Positions 6,799 through 15,340 are shown, counted from the stretch's first letter. The stretch: 17,098 nt of DNA from Candidatus Roizmanbacteria bacterium RIFCSPLOWO2_01_FULL_44_13 (GCA_001789855.1 MGAT01000001.1:1-17098), one strand, 5' to 3'. Numbers and translations are program-made. Notes: generated by a model from the letters alone, not told the origin.

Positions 6799-9700
6799 AA
6801 ACGCTTTCAAATTTACCGTAATATTTATCGATTAATTCAGCGGTAACTGGAATTAATCTGCCAATTATAACATTTTCTTTCAGGCCCAACAAGTAGTCGA
6901 CTTGGCCTTTGATGGCGGCGGAACTTAATACGTTTGTGGTTTGCTCAAATGAAGCGGCCGACAGCCACGAGTCGGTATAAATTGAAGCTCGGGTGATGCC
7001 AAGGATGGAAATCTTGCCGGTGGCCGGTTTTTGGCCTTTAGCCAAGGCCCTTTTGTTTTCCTCTACAAATCTGATCCGTGAAACGACCTCGTCTTTGATA
7101 AACGCCGTGTCGCCTTCGTCTTCTATAATGACCTTATCGCTCATCTTTCTAATAATGACTTCGAAATGTTTATCGTGGATGGCGATTCCTTGCGATTCAT
7201 AGACTTTTTGGATTTCGTCCAACAGATAGATCTGGGCACTCCTTAGTCCTCTGATCGACAAGACGTCGTTTAGGTCGAGGTAGCCCTCCGAAAGCGGAGT
7301 TCCGGAAGCAACGAGATCTCCGTCCTTGATTTTCAATTTTTGCGATATCGGAATGATAAATTCCTGCTCTTTTATATTGGAATCTTTGTCAGCGGACGTA
7401 ATCTTGACAGAATAGACTTCCTTTTCCGTGTCTTCCTGGATTGTTGCCTTGCCCGATATCTCGGCGATCGGGGAGACTATCTTCGGCGTCCTCGTTTCAA
7501 ACAGTTCCTCGACCCTAGGCAGACCTTGGGTGACGTCGGAAATCACGATACCGCCGAAGTGCCTTACCCGCATCGTCAACTGGGTGCCCGGTTCGCCGAC
7601 CGATTGGGCGGCAATCACTCCGACAGGAACGCCGATATCGACAATTTTATTGGTGGAAAGGTCTGTGCCGTAGCACTTTTGGCAGATGCCGTAGGGCGAC
7701 TGACAGAACAAAGGCGATCGGATGACAACTTTTTCGACATTATTTTTAATCAATAAATCGACTTTTTCTTGATCCAAAAGCGAATTTTTTTCGGCCAGCG
7801 TTTTTCCGTCTTTGACGATGTCGGCCATCGCGTAGCGGTTTTTGATTCTCTCTTTGAATTTGTCGCCTCGGACCATGTCGGTTGAAATTATCAGGCCTTC
7901 CTCGACGTGACAATCTTCTTGGCGGATGATCATGTCGTGGGCGACGTCGACGAGCCTGCGCGTCAGGTATCCGGCGTCGGCGGTTTTTAGGGCCGAGTCG
8001 GTCAAGCCTTTTCTTGCTCCCCGGGCGGAGATGACGTATTCAAAAATAGACAATCCCTGGCGGTAGTTAGATTTTGTTGGTACTTCGATGATCTTGCCCA
8101 ATGGGTCGACGACCAATCCTTTCATGGCGCTCAATTGCTTCAGCTGTTCTCGGGACGCTCTCGCGCCGCCGGACTTGATGATGATTTTCACCGGATTTTC
8201 TTCATCCAACTGCGCCCAGGTTTTGTCGGCCAGGGTTTCAGTGGTATCGATCCAAAGCTTGTTGGAATAACGTTTCTTTTCCTCGATAGTGAGCAGGCCT
8301 TGTTCAAAATTGCGCCTGACTTTTTCGATTTCGCGCTCGGTTTCGCCGATGATTTTGTCCTTGTCGGGAATAATTTCGCAGTCAAAAATAGAAACGGAAA
8401 GCCCTCCGGAAATCGTCGCTGCCCAGAAACCGACTTCCTTGACGCGGTCGATCAATTCACCGACGACCTTGGTATCAAACAATTTCATTGCCTTCAAGAC
8501 AAGGTTCTTTATATCGGAAGCCTTGACTTCCTCGTTGACAAATCTCAATTCATTGGGTAGGGTATCATTGAAAATGATCCGCCCGATGGTAGTCCTTATG
8601 ACGCGGCCGTCGACCTTGACCAAGATCGGCTCCCGCAAACTTACCTTGCCGACGGAAAAGAAGTTTATAGCTTCCGCGGCGTTGGCGTAAGCTTTTATGT
8701 CTTTGTCTTTTTTGTTGGCAAGGTGCGAGTTCATCGTCGTCAGATAGTAACAACCGAGAGCCATTTCTTTGTTCGGCAGAACTATCGGGGAGCCGTCGGC
8801 CGGTTTCAAAAGATTGTGGTATGGAAGCATCCTTTCCTTGACTTCATTAATCGCATTTTTGGAAAGGGGCAAAAACACCCCCATGGCGTCTCCGTCAAAG
8901 TCGGCATTGTATCCGGCGCAGACGGTCGGATGGAGTTTGATGGCGTGGCTGTCGGTCAATACCGGGTAGAAACCGAGGACAGACAGTTTATGGAGCGTCG
9001 GCGCCCGGTTCAACAATACCGGGTGGTCTCGGGTAATTTCCTCCAAAATGTCGTAAACGATCGACTCTTTTTTTTCCAAGAAATTCTTGGCGCTTTTAAT
9101 GTTCGGCGCAAGACCCCTGATGATAATTTCATGCAGGAGGAATGGTTTAAATAGTTCCAGAGCCATTTCTTTGGGGAGGCCGACTTGATCCAATTTCAAC
9201 TCGGGTCCGACGATGATCGTCGAGCGTCCGGAATAGTCGACTCTTTTTCCGAGCAAATTTTGGCGGAATCTTCCCTGTTTGCCGCGCAAAATATCGGAAA
9301 GGGATTTTTGTACTTTTGAGGCGACCGCGCCTCCTCGCCCCCGGCCCCTCGATTTCTGCAAGTCGATCAATGAATCGACCGCTTCCTGAAGCATTCTTTT
9401 TTCGTTGCGGAGAATTATTTCCGGCGCGCCCAAGTCGATGAGCTGTTTGAGCCTGTTATTTCGATTAATCACTCGACGATAAAAGTCATTGAGGTCGCTC
9501 GTTGCAAATTTGCCTCCCGGCAACTGAACCACCGGCCGCAAATCGGGCGGAATAACCGGCAAGACCGTCAACACCATCCATTTCGGGTCTATTTTTGCTT
9601 TGATGAAGGCCTCGATCGCCCTGACTTTTTTCAACAATTTATTTCTTCTTTCTCCCCTGGATTCGGATAAATATTTCAGAGCAGTCGTATACTCTTTTTG

Positions 9701-10540
9701 GATGTCAAATCCCGCCAGAATGTCGTAAAGCGCCTCGCTGCCCATTCCAACCGTTACGAAGTCTTCGACATTTTTTTCCTTGAGGTAGAGATAGTCGTCT
9801 TCTTCAATCACGTCATAGACTTCGATCGATTTGACGATCTTAGCTAATCGGTCAAAGAAGGCGGTTTTTTTTGATTTTTTTTCGACGAACTGATTGGACG
9901 ATAGTTTCAGATGCTCTCTTTCTTTAAAGTCGGTTTCCTGGCCCGTCATTTCAAGTTGTTCCTGGTTGGTAATTTTTTTCTTGGCGTCCTCCATTTGTTT
10001 GGCGAAGCCGGCCTTGATTTTTTCTTCTTCGCGGACTCTTTCCTCGTCCAGCGTTTTAATCTCGTCTTGCCCGATTTGTTGAATTACCTTTAGAGATTTT
10101 TTCTGTTTTTCGCGGTCCACCTCGGTGACAAGGTATAAAGCGTAGTAGATAATTCTTTCAAGCTGTTGAGGCGGAATGCCGAGGACAATGCTCAAGATCG
10201 AGGAAGAACCCTTGAAGTACCAGATGTGGGCAATCGGAGAGGCGAGTTTAATGTGGCCCATCCTCTCCCGGCGAACCGCCGAAGTGGTGATCTCGACTCC
10301 GCAGCGGTCGCAGACGATTCCTTTATAACGCATTCTTTTATATTTGCCGCAGTAACACTCGTAGTCTTTGGTCGGCCCAAAGATCCTTTCGTCAAACAAG
10401 CCGTCTTTTTCCGCCCGGAATGTCCGGTAGTTGATCGTTTCCGGTTTTGTCACTTCGCCGTGGGACCACTCTTTGACTCGTTCGGGCGAGGCGAGAGAAA
10501 TCCTTAGGCCGGAAAAATCTACAAGGTTAAGATCATCCAT
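6740..10540 (-). CDS. rpoC: DNA-directed RNA polymerase subunit beta'
   Basis: The 1266-aa catalytic clamp subunit. The N-terminal zinc ribbon has Cys62, Cys64, Cys77 and Cys80 ([19 protein letters not shown]). The magnesium-binding motif NADFDGD is at 545-551. The second zinc site is Cys877, Cys946, Cys953 and Cys956, with the last three spaced as in E. coli. The bridge helix/trigger loop region ([41 protein letters not shown]) is intact. Between [11 protein letters not shown] and GMGSEAL (about 141-264) there is a long charged, coiled-coil-like insertion not present in E. coli. The start ATG is 94 bases after the rpoB stop, beyond a cluster of palindromes. The C-terminal tail, ending KEDKDKKV, reads 59 bases into rpsL. 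Confidence 0.98.
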   Translation of the reverse strand: MDDLNLVDFSGLRISLASPERVKEWSHGEVTKPETINYRTFRAEKDGLFDERIFGPTKDYECYCGKYKRMRYKGIVCDRCGVEITTSAVRRERMGHIKLASPIAHIWYFKGSSSILSIVLGIPPQQLERIIYYALYLVTEVDREKQKKSLKVIQQIGQDEIKTLDEERVREEEKIKAGFAKQMEDAKKKITNQEQLEMTGQETDFKEREHLKLSSNQFVEKKSKKTAFFDRLAKIVKSIEVYDVIEEDDYLYLKEKNVEDFVTVGMGSEALYDILAGFDIQKEYTTALKYLSESRGERRNKLLKKVRAIEAFIKAKIDPKWMVLTVLPVIPPDLRPVVQLPGGKFATSDLNDFYRRVINRNNRLKQLIDLGAPEIILRNEKRMLQEAVDSLIDLQKSRGRGRGGAVASKVQKSLSDILRGKQGRFRQNLLGKRVDYSGRSTIIVGPELKLDQVGLPKEMALELFKPFLLHEIIIRGLAPNIKSAKNFLEKKESIVYDILEEITRDHPVLLNRAPTLHKLSVLGFYPVLTDSHAIKLHPTVCAGYNADFDGDAMGVFLPLSKNAINEVKERMLPYHNLLKPADGSPIVLPNKEMALGCYYLTTMNSHLANKKDKDIKAYANAAEAINFFSVGKVSLREPILVKVDGRVIRTTIGRIIFNDTLPNELRFVNEEVKASDIKNLVLKAMKLFDTKVVGELIDRVKEVGFWAATISGGLSVSIFDCEIIPDKDKIIGETEREIEKVRRNFEQGLLTIEEKKRYSNKLWIDTTETLADKTWAQLDEENPVKIIIKSGGARASREQLKQLSAMKGLVVDPLGKIIEVPTKSNYRQGLSIFEYVISARGARKGLTDSALKTADAGYLTRRLVDVAHDMIIRQEDCHVEEGLIISTDMVRGDKFKERIKNRYAMADIVKDGKTLAEKNSLLDQEKVDLLIKNNVEKVVIRSPLFCQSPYGICQKCYGTDLSTNKIVDIGVPVGVIAAQSVGEPGTQLTMRVRHFGGIVISDVTQGLPRVEELFETRTPKIVSPIAEISGKATIQEDTEKEVYSVKITSADKDSNIKEQEFIIPISQKLKIKDGDLVASGTPLSEGYLDLNDVLSIRGLRSAQIYLLDEIQKVYESQGIAIHDKHFEVIIRKMSDKVIIEDEGDTAFIKDEVVSRIRFVEENKRALAKGQKPATGKISILGITRASIYTDSWLSAASFEQTTNVLSSAAIKGQVDYLLGLKENVIIGRLIPVTAELIDKYYGKFESVYANNQPTDQKGKEDKDKKV

Positions 10541-10554
10541 AGTTATTTACTCAG

Positions 10555-10571
10555 TCCTATTAATAATAGGA
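10555..10571. repeat. Perfect 17-base palindrome in the rpoB-rpoC gap
   Basis: TCCTATTA and TAATAGGA form perfect 8-base arms around a single A at 10563. It lies 15 bases upstream of the rpoC start. It may be part of the palindromic cluster continuing to 10638 or a stem in the intercistronic mRNA near the rpoC start. No function is established. Confidence 0.8.
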
Positions 10572-10610
10572 TCCTGCGACTCTCCCGATTAGATCGGGAT
10601 CGCTCAGGAT
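10571..10610. repeat. REP-like palindromic element in the rpoB-rpoC gap
   Basis: A 40-base hairpin: ATCCTG (10571-10576) with CAGGAT (10605-10610), CGA (10577-10579) with TCG (10600-10602), and TCCCGAT (10583-10589) with ATCGGGA (10593-10599) around a TAG loop. The motif CGCTCAGGATGAC at its right edge is one I recall from intergenic palindromic repeats in many bacterial genomes; that is memory, not a search. In the operon mRNA this would be a stable intercistronic stem. Confidence 0.8.
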
Positions 10611-10638
10611 GACCCTCTTTATTTGTTATGAGGGTCAT
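10609..10638. repeat. Hairpin spanning the rpoB stop codon
   Basis: ATGACCCTC (10609-10617) and GAGGGTCAT (10630-10638) are perfect 9-base arms around a 12-base AT-rich loop. The rpoB stop codon (10635-10637) lies inside one arm, so the hairpin begins within the last base of the rpoB coding sequence. It overlaps the neighbouring 40-base palindrome by two bases. No long T-run follows on the minus strand, so it does not look like a terminator. An effect on rpoB/rpoC ratio or mRNA stability is possible but unproven. Confidence 0.8.
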
Positions 10639-13600
10639 TTAATGTAATCAATTGATAATCCGAGGGCGTTTAATTCTTTGACCAAAACGTGGAACGATTC
10701 GGGAACCGAAGATTGGGGAATGTCGATGCCTTTAATGATTGATTCAAAGGCTTTGGTTCGACCGCGAACGTCATCAGATTTAATCGTCAACATTTCCTGC
10801 AAAGTGTAAGGAACTCGGTGCGACTCGAGGGCCCAGACCTCCATTTCGCCAAACCGTTGTCCGCCGAGCTGTGATTTTCCTCCCAACGGTTGTTGAGTAA
10901 CCAAAGAGTATGGACCGACGGATCTGGCGTGAAATTTGTCTTCGACCATATGAATAAGTTTCATGATGTAGGTCGTTCCAACCATCACTTTTCTTTCATA
11001 AGGCAACCCGGTTTGACCATCATAAAGAGTGACCTTGTTGTCAACCGGCAGGCCGATCTTTTTCAGGTTTTCGCTTACGAAATCTTCCCTCATCTTTTCA
11101 AAAACCGGAGCGGAAATGCTCATGTTGTTTTTTACCGCAATCGTTCCAATCAGGTTTTCAAAAAGCTGGCCCAAATTCATACGGGAAAGAATCGAGAGGG
11201 GGGAGAGAATGACGTCAACCGGCGTGCCGTCGGCAAGATATGGCATATCCCAGGCCGGGAGGACTTTGGAAATGACTCCCTTGTTTCCGTGGCGTCCAGC
11301 CAGTTTGTCTCCGACGGAAATTTTTCTCAATTGGGCGGTATTGACAATCATTCTCTTTAAGATGCTCGGTTCGAGTTCGTTCGGGTCGCGTTTGCCGTCG
11401 ATCACTTCGATATTGACAACGTATCCTTGTTTTCCATATGGAACGCGGAGCGACGTGTCTTTGATATCTTTGGCTTTTTCCCCAAAAATCGCACGCAACA
11501 ATCTTTCTTCGGCGGTCAGTTCCTTCTCTCCCTTAGGAGCAACTTTTCCGACCAAAATGTCTCCGCCCTTGACTTCGGTTCCAACCAGTACCAACCCATC
11601 CTTGTCCAAATTCTGCAAAACTTCTTCGCGGACGTTGGGGATGTCGCGTGTCAATTCCTCCGGGCCGAGCTTGGTGTCGACCAAATCGGCGACGAATTCT
11701 TCCATAGTGACCGAGGTCAAAACGTCTTCTTTGACCAGGCGGTCGGAAATGACAAAGCCGTCTTCGTATCCCAAACCGTTCAGTGAAGTGTAGGCAACGA
11801 CAAGATTTTTGCCCAGGGCGAGCCTTCCATTATCGGTTGCCGGGCCATCGATAATTATCTGTCCTTTTTTCACGCGCTCCCGTTTTTCCACCCTCGGCTT
11901 TTGGTCAAAAGCGACGTCTTTATTGGTGCGGACAAATCTCTCGAGAGGATAGGTATAGGTTTTGCCGCTTTTTCCTTTCATGACCATTTTTTCTCCGTCG
12001 ACGTATTTAACGACGCCGTCTTCTGGTGCCCTGAGGGTTCGTCCTAAAGCCAGGCTGATTTTTTCTTCCATGCCGGTGCCGACGATCGGTGCCGACGGGT
12101 CTATAAGCGGGACCGCCTGGCACTGCATGTGTGTTCCCATCAAAGCCCGCGAGGCGTCGTCGTTTTGGAGGAACGGAATTAAGGAAGCCGATGCTCCGAC
12201 CACTTGGCGGGCGGAAATGTCTATGAAATCGAGTTTTTCGGTTTCGATCTCGACGATGTCTCCCATATGTCGGGCAACGACGGTGTCGTGGCCAATGTAA
12301 CCGGAGTCATCGATGCGGATGTCGTTCGAGGAAATATAATATTTTTCTTCGTCGTCGGCCTGAAGATAAACTATATGGTTACTAATCTTGACTTTTGTCT
12401 TGCCCCCGGTCTTGACTTTTTCCAGCTTGCGATAGGGCGTTTCCAAAAATCCGTATCCGTTTACTTTAGCGTAAAGGGCCATATAAGTAACGACGCCGAT
12501 ATTTGGTCCTTCGGGTGATCTTATCGGGCAGATTCGCCCGTATTGGGACGATGAAATGTCGCGGATCGAGAACGAAGCCCTTTCCTTTTCTATCCCTCCC
12601 GGACCTCCGACGGTAATTCTCCTTAAATTGTCGAGTTCGGACAAGGGATTGGTCTGGTCGACGATGGTCGATAGTTGGCTGGTTCGATAAAAAGAATTGA
12701 TGGCGACAATGATCGGCTTGGAGTTGACTACTTGAGAGGGAGTGACGGTGACGTCGCTGGTGACCAAGCTCATTCTTTCTTTGATTTCCCGGGAAACGCG
12801 TACCATTCCTACCCTGATCCCATACATGCTAATCAGTTCTCCGACGGTACGGAGTCTTCGATTGCCCAGGTGATCGATATTGTCAAAACTGCCTTTTTGC
12901 TGAGTGAGGCCGACCAGATATTTGATCGTCTCGACGAGATCGGCTTTTGTCAATAGTTGATTTTCTTTTTTCTCCTCGTCCAAGCTGATTCCGAGTTTCT
13001 TGTTGATTTTATAGCGCCCGACGCGGGCCAGAGAATAGCGGCGAGGGTTAAAAAATAAATTATTGATGGTTTCGTAGGCGTTGTCAAGAATAAGGGGCTC
13101 GCCGGGGCGCACTTTTCGGTAGATCTCTAAAGTGGCCTCGTCTTTGGTTTTGGTTTGATCCTTTTTTAAGGTAGGAAGAATGTATTTTTCCACGAGACCT
13201 TGATCCAAACCTTGGAAGTTCGTTAGGATTTCGTTGTCGTTTTCTCCTTCAAAGGCGCGGATGAAGGCGGTCGCCAAAAACTTTCTTTTTTTATTGACTT
13301 TTACCTCGACCAAGTTGTTCTTGTTGATGGTGATGTCAATCCAGGCGCCGATATACGGGCGAAGCTCGGCATTATACAAAGTCAGGCCGGTTGTCTTATC
13401 GATTTCGGCGGTGAAATAGACGCCAGGGGAGCGGACGATCTGATTGATGATTGCTCTTTCGATTCCGTTTATGATAAACGTGCCCCGGTCTGTCATCTTC
13501 GGCAAATTAAAGAAATAAACGTCCTGGGATTTTTCTGCCCCGGTTCTTTTGTTCAAAAGGCGGAGCTTTAAATAGACAGGCGTGTCGTAGGTGAGTTTTT

Positions 13601-13853
13601 TTTGAAGACAGAGGGCGAGTTCGTAGCGGGGCTCTCCGAAATAGACGTCCTCGAAAAAGAGGGTAAACTTTTTCCCGGTGTAGTCGTCGATCGGGAAAAA
13701 TTCTTTTAGAATCTCTTTTATGTCGATTTTCAGCAACCGGTTCCAGGACTGCTTTTGCACCTCGATCAAGTCAAACTCGGCGAGCGCAGGATCCCCTTTC
13801 CCGAGCAGAAGATTCTTTTGGGGTTTATTTTTGATTTTATCTTTCGTAGTCAT
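10635..13853 (-). CDS. rpoB: DNA-directed RNA polymerase subunit beta
   Basis: The 1072-aa catalytic subunit, shorter than E. coli RpoB (1342) because it lacks the large E. coli insertions. Recognisable segments in order are FNLPKMTDRGTFIINGIERA, IVRSPGVYF, the rifampicin-pocket region SQLSTIVDQTNPLSE through GRICPIRSPEGPNIGVV, AFMP-less QNDDASRALMGTHMQCQAVPL, GYNGYED-equivalent LNGLGYEDGFVIS, GDKLAGRHGNKGVISK and the C-terminal GGQRFGEMEVWALE. In the rifampicin pocket, E. coli positions Q513, H526 and S531 correspond to Thr396, Asn409 and Thr414, suggesting natural drug insensitivity. It heads the operon; no rplJ-rplL lies directly upstream. The ATG has no Shine-Dalgarno motif. Transcription probably starts about 50 bases upstream. 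Confidence 0.98.
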   Translation of the reverse strand: MTTKDKIKNKPQKNLLLGKGDPALAEFDLIEVQKQSWNRLLKIDIKEILKEFFPIDDYTGKKFTLFFEDVYFGEPRYELALCLQKKLTYDTPVYLKLRLLNKRTGAEKSQDVYFFNLPKMTDRGTFIINGIERAIINQIVRSPGVYFTAEIDKTTGLTLYNAELRPYIGAWIDITINKNNLVEVKVNKKRKFLATAFIRAFEGENDNEILTNFQGLDQGLVEKYILPTLKKDQTKTKDEATLEIYRKVRPGEPLILDNAYETINNLFFNPRRYSLARVGRYKINKKLGISLDEEKKENQLLTKADLVETIKYLVGLTQQKGSFDNIDHLGNRRLRTVGELISMYGIRVGMVRVSREIKERMSLVTSDVTVTPSQVVNSKPIIVAINSFYRTSQLSTIVDQTNPLSELDNLRRITVGGPGGIEKERASFSIRDISSSQYGRICPIRSPEGPNIGVVTYMALYAKVNGYGFLETPYRKLEKVKTGGKTKVKISNHIVYLQADDEEKYYISSNDIRIDDSGYIGHDTVVARHMGDIVEIETEKLDFIDISARQVVGASASLIPFLQNDDASRALMGTHMQCQAVPLIDPSAPIVGTGMEEKISLALGRTLRAPEDGVVKYVDGEKMVMKGKSGKTYTYPLERFVRTNKDVAFDQKPRVEKRERVKKGQIIIDGPATDNGRLALGKNLVVAYTSLNGLGYEDGFVISDRLVKEDVLTSVTMEEFVADLVDTKLGPEELTRDIPNVREEVLQNLDKDGLVLVGTEVKGGDILVGKVAPKGEKELTAEERLLRAIFGEKAKDIKDTSLRVPYGKQGYVVNIEVIDGKRDPNELEPSILKRMIVNTAQLRKISVGDKLAGRHGNKGVISKVLPAWDMPYLADGTPVDVILSPLSILSRMNLGQLFENLIGTIAVKNNMSISAPVFEKMREDFVSENLKKIGLPVDNKVTLYDGQTGLPYERKVMVGTTYIMKLIHMVEDKFHARSVGPYSLVTQQPLGGKSQLGGQRFGEMEVWALESHRVPYTLQEMLTIKSDDVRGRTKAFESIIKGIDIPQSSVPESFHVLVKELNALGLSIDYIK

Positions 13854-13874
13854 CTCTTGGTGGGTAGATAATAG

Positions 13875-13902
13875 AAAAAAACCCCTAATTAATCAAAGGG
13901 TT
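13875..13902 (-). terminator. Terminator-like hairpin in the rpoB leader (possible attenuator)
   Basis: On the minus strand AACCC (13898-13902) can pair with GGGTT (within 13880-13885), followed by a run of seven T (13875-13881). The stem is only about 5 bp with a 12-14 base loop, so it is weak. It lies between the predicted transcription start near 13907 and the rpoB ATG at 13853, so a function would be attenuation rather than operon termination. Confidence 0.4.
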
Positions 13903-13913
13903 AGAAAAAAACT

Positions 13914-13947
13914 ATTATATCATACATTGGCGGTCTTTTAAAGTCAA
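13914..13947 (-). promoter_or_regulatory. Promoter of the rpoB-rpoC-rpsL-rpsG-fusA operon
   Basis: On the minus strand TTGACT (13942-13947) is followed after 17 bases by TATGAT (13919-13924). Overlapping it is an extended -10, TGATATAAT, with TATAAT at 13914-13919. Either arrangement places the start near 13907-13912, about 55 bases before rpoB. No other promoter-like sequence of this quality was seen within the operon. Confidence 0.7.
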
Positions 13948-13966
13948 ACGTATTTGAGGTCAATTC

Positions 13967-14046
13967 AAGACCCTCGATACCGTATTTTTCATGAACCGCT
14001 GCGCTTGCAAACGAATGTTCGTTCAAAATAGGTATCTACGAGTCTT
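13967..14046 (-). repeat. Long-hairpin repeat element, copy B (inverted relative to copy A)
   Basis: On the minus strand AAGAC (14042-14046) pairs with GTCTT (13967-13971), GATACC (14031-14036) with GGTATC (13976-13981), TATTTT with AAAATA, and GAAC with GTTC near the apex. By hand alignment its minus strand matches the plus strand of 3696-3765 at about 63 of 70 positions, while the outermost stem differs in sequence but still pairs. It begins at the stop codon of the upstream small membrane protein gene and ends about 20 bases before the rpoB promoter -35. Confidence 0.85.
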
Positions 14047-14333
14047 TAGTTATCCTTAATAAAAAACCGTTTACCTTTGTTACTGTGACTCGGGACAAGG
14101 AGCTTGATTTTACCTAGGATTGAATGCAGGGTGGAAAGCTTCTTCTGGTACTTTTTTTCTTTGGTTTTTTCTTCCTTTATTTCTTTTTTCTCGAGGTTGA
14201 CCAGGAGGTGGCCGTTTTTTTTGATGGCTGACCTCAACTCCCTCAGCACAAATATCAGCTGGAGGCCGGTAACAACGACCAGAATAGTTGTTACCGTTAT
14301 CGCAACAATGAGCAAGAATTGCGGTGCGTCCAT
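14046..14333 (-). CDS. Small single-TM protein with charged coiled-coil tail
   Basis: I do not recognise a named family. I start it at the ATG at 14333 (MDAPQFLLIV), one base after the nucleotidyltransferase stop, rather than at a TTG at 14369 that would overlap that gene. The 95-aa product has one hydrophobic segment at about residues 4-30 (FLLIVAITVTTILVVVTGLQ), followed by a polar helix rich in Lys and Glu (about 31-70, with KEIKEEKTKEKK) and a basic C-terminus. This suggests an N-terminally anchored protein with a cytoplasmic coiled-coil tail; the general form resembles DUF948-like proteins, but there is not enough to assign it. It is the last gene of the envelope cluster, and its stop codon touches hairpin copy B. 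Confidence 0.75.
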   Translation of the reverse strand: MDAPQFLLIVAITVTTILVVVTGLQLIFVLRELRSAIKKNGHLLVNLEKKEIKEEKTKEKKYQKKLSTLHSILGKIKLLVPSHSNKGKRFFIKDN

Positions 14334-14334
14334 A

Positions 14335-15075
14335 TCACAGTTTTCCGGCTTGAATTTTTTCGGCGACAAGGTTATTGGCTTTCAAAAGTTCGTCGTGGGA
14401 GGTTCCGGCGTCGATCCACCAGTCCAAAAGGTCGCACTCGAGCGTTCCCTCTTTGAGGTATACGTTGTTCAAATCGGTCACCTCTAGTTCGCCGCGGTCG
14501 GAGGGCTTTAATTTGGCGACAAAGTCAAATACCCGGTTGTCGTAGAAATAAACGCCCGTCTGGGCGATGTTGGATTTTGGCTTTTCCGGCTTTTCCTCGA
14601 TAGAAATAACCTTTCCGGCACTATCAATTTCTATGACGCCGTAATGCTTGGATTCCATTCCGGGCATTCTGATCCCAAAAACGACCGCGCCCTTCTCCCT
14701 TTTTTTAAACTTTTCTACGGTTGGCTTGAGATTATAGTTAAAAATGTTGTCGCCCAAGATGACGGCGATTTTTTCGTCGCCGGCAAACTCTTTCGCGCCT
14801 CCTATGGCGTTGGCGATTCCGGCCTTGGGATTTTCCTGAACAGAATAATAGAACTTTACTCCAAATTCAGCCCCGCCTTTGAGCAAGTTGGTAAACTGCC
14901 CGGCGTGGTCGGGGGAGCAGGAAATGAGAACCTCTTTGATACCGGCCTTCACGAGGGACTCAATTGGATAATAAATCATTGGCTTGTTGTAAACCGGGAG
15001 GAGGTGTTTGTTTGTCACCCAAGTCAAAGGTCTTAAACGGGTAGCGAGGCCTCCTGCGAGAATGACTCCTTTCAT
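14335..15075 (-). CDS. Sugar-1-phosphate nucleotidyltransferase (RmlA-like)
   Basis: The 246-aa product opens MKGVILAGGLATRLRPLTWV, the nucleotide-binding motif of the NTP_transferase family, with TNKHLLPVYNKPMIYYPIES directly after it, as in glucose-1-phosphate thymidylyltransferases. Further family landmarks are LGDNIF, YGVIEIDSAGKVISIEEKPE, TGVYFYD, RGELEVTDLNNVYL and WWIDAGTSHDELLKAN. The family joins a hexose-1-phosphate to dTTP or UTP to give an activated sugar for surface glycans. It is shorter than typical RmlA (about 290 aa), lacking part of the C-terminal helical region. No rmlB, rmlC or rmlD is in the window, so whether the product is dTDP-glucose is open. It lies 3 bases after the 3-TM protein gene, in an operon with surface proteins. 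Confidence 0.88.
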   Translation of the reverse strand: MKGVILAGGLATRLRPLTWVTNKHLLPVYNKPMIYYPIESLVKAGIKEVLISCSPDHAGQFTNLLKGGAEFGVKFYYSVQENPKAGIANAIGGAKEFAGDEKIAVILGDNIFNYNLKPTVEKFKKREKGAVVFGIRMPGMESKHYGVIEIDSAGKVISIEEKPEKPKSNIAQTGVYFYDNRVFDFVAKLKPSDRGELEVTDLNNVYLKEGTLECDLLDWWIDAGTSHDELLKANNLVAEKIQAGKL

Positions 15076-15078
15076 AAA

Positions 15079-15339
15079 TCAATTTGGGAAAATTATAATT
15101 TTCATTAAAAATACCAAAGTAAAGGCGATGAGGATATATTCTATCACAATTTTCAAGTGGAGCGAATCTTCAATGACGTGGTGGTAGACGCCCCAAATAA
15201 TATAAAAAATTGCAAAAGAAGTCAGAAAAATGAATTCCAAAAACCTCTCTCCCTTAAAAATATTGAGGGCGACAAGAAAAAATATTCCGGCTGTGACGAG
15301 GAGGAGATAGTCGAACAGGTGTTTTTTGATTTCGGTCAT
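15079..15339 (-). CDS. Small three-helix membrane protein
   Basis: I do not recognise the family. The 86-aa product has three hydrophobic segments: about residues 9-27 (YLLLVTAGIFFLVALNIF), 33-52 (FLEFIFLTSFAIFYIIWG) and 62-84 (LKIVIEYILIAFTLVFLMKI). Between the second and third is a VYHHVIEDSLH loop with three histidines and two acidic residues, which could bind metal, but this is speculation. It sits between the CAP protein gene (1 base gap) and the nucleotidyltransferase gene (3 base gap), so it is almost certainly co-translated with them. It is real rather than a shadow frame because it fills the space with that spacing and a clear membrane pattern. Confidence 0.8.
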   Translation of the reverse strand: MTEIKKHLFDYLLLVTAGIFFLVALNIFKGERFLEFIFLTSFAIFYIIWGVYHHVIEDSLHLKIVIEYILIAFTLVFLMKIIIFPN

Positions 15340-15340
15340 A

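Noticed and set aside
6799..6810. TTG start four codons upstream for rpsL.
   Set aside because: S12 proteins begin MPT-x-NQL, which matches the ATG at 6798.
13914..13947. Pairing TTGACT with the perfect TATAAT at 13914-13919 as the rpoB promoter.
   Set aside because: The spacer would be 22 bases; TATGAT at 17 bases or the extended -10 alone fits better.
3690..14046. A composite transposon with the two hairpin elements as terminal inverted repeats.
   Set aside because: The enclosed genes are essential housekeeping genes in a common bacterial order, there is no transposase, and no target duplication is visible; two separate copies of a small repeat are simpler.
14334..14369. TTG start for the coiled-coil TM protein at 14369.
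   Set aside because: It would overlap the nucleotidyltransferase gene by 35 bases, whereas the ATG at 14333 directly follows that stop and is followed at once by the TM helix.
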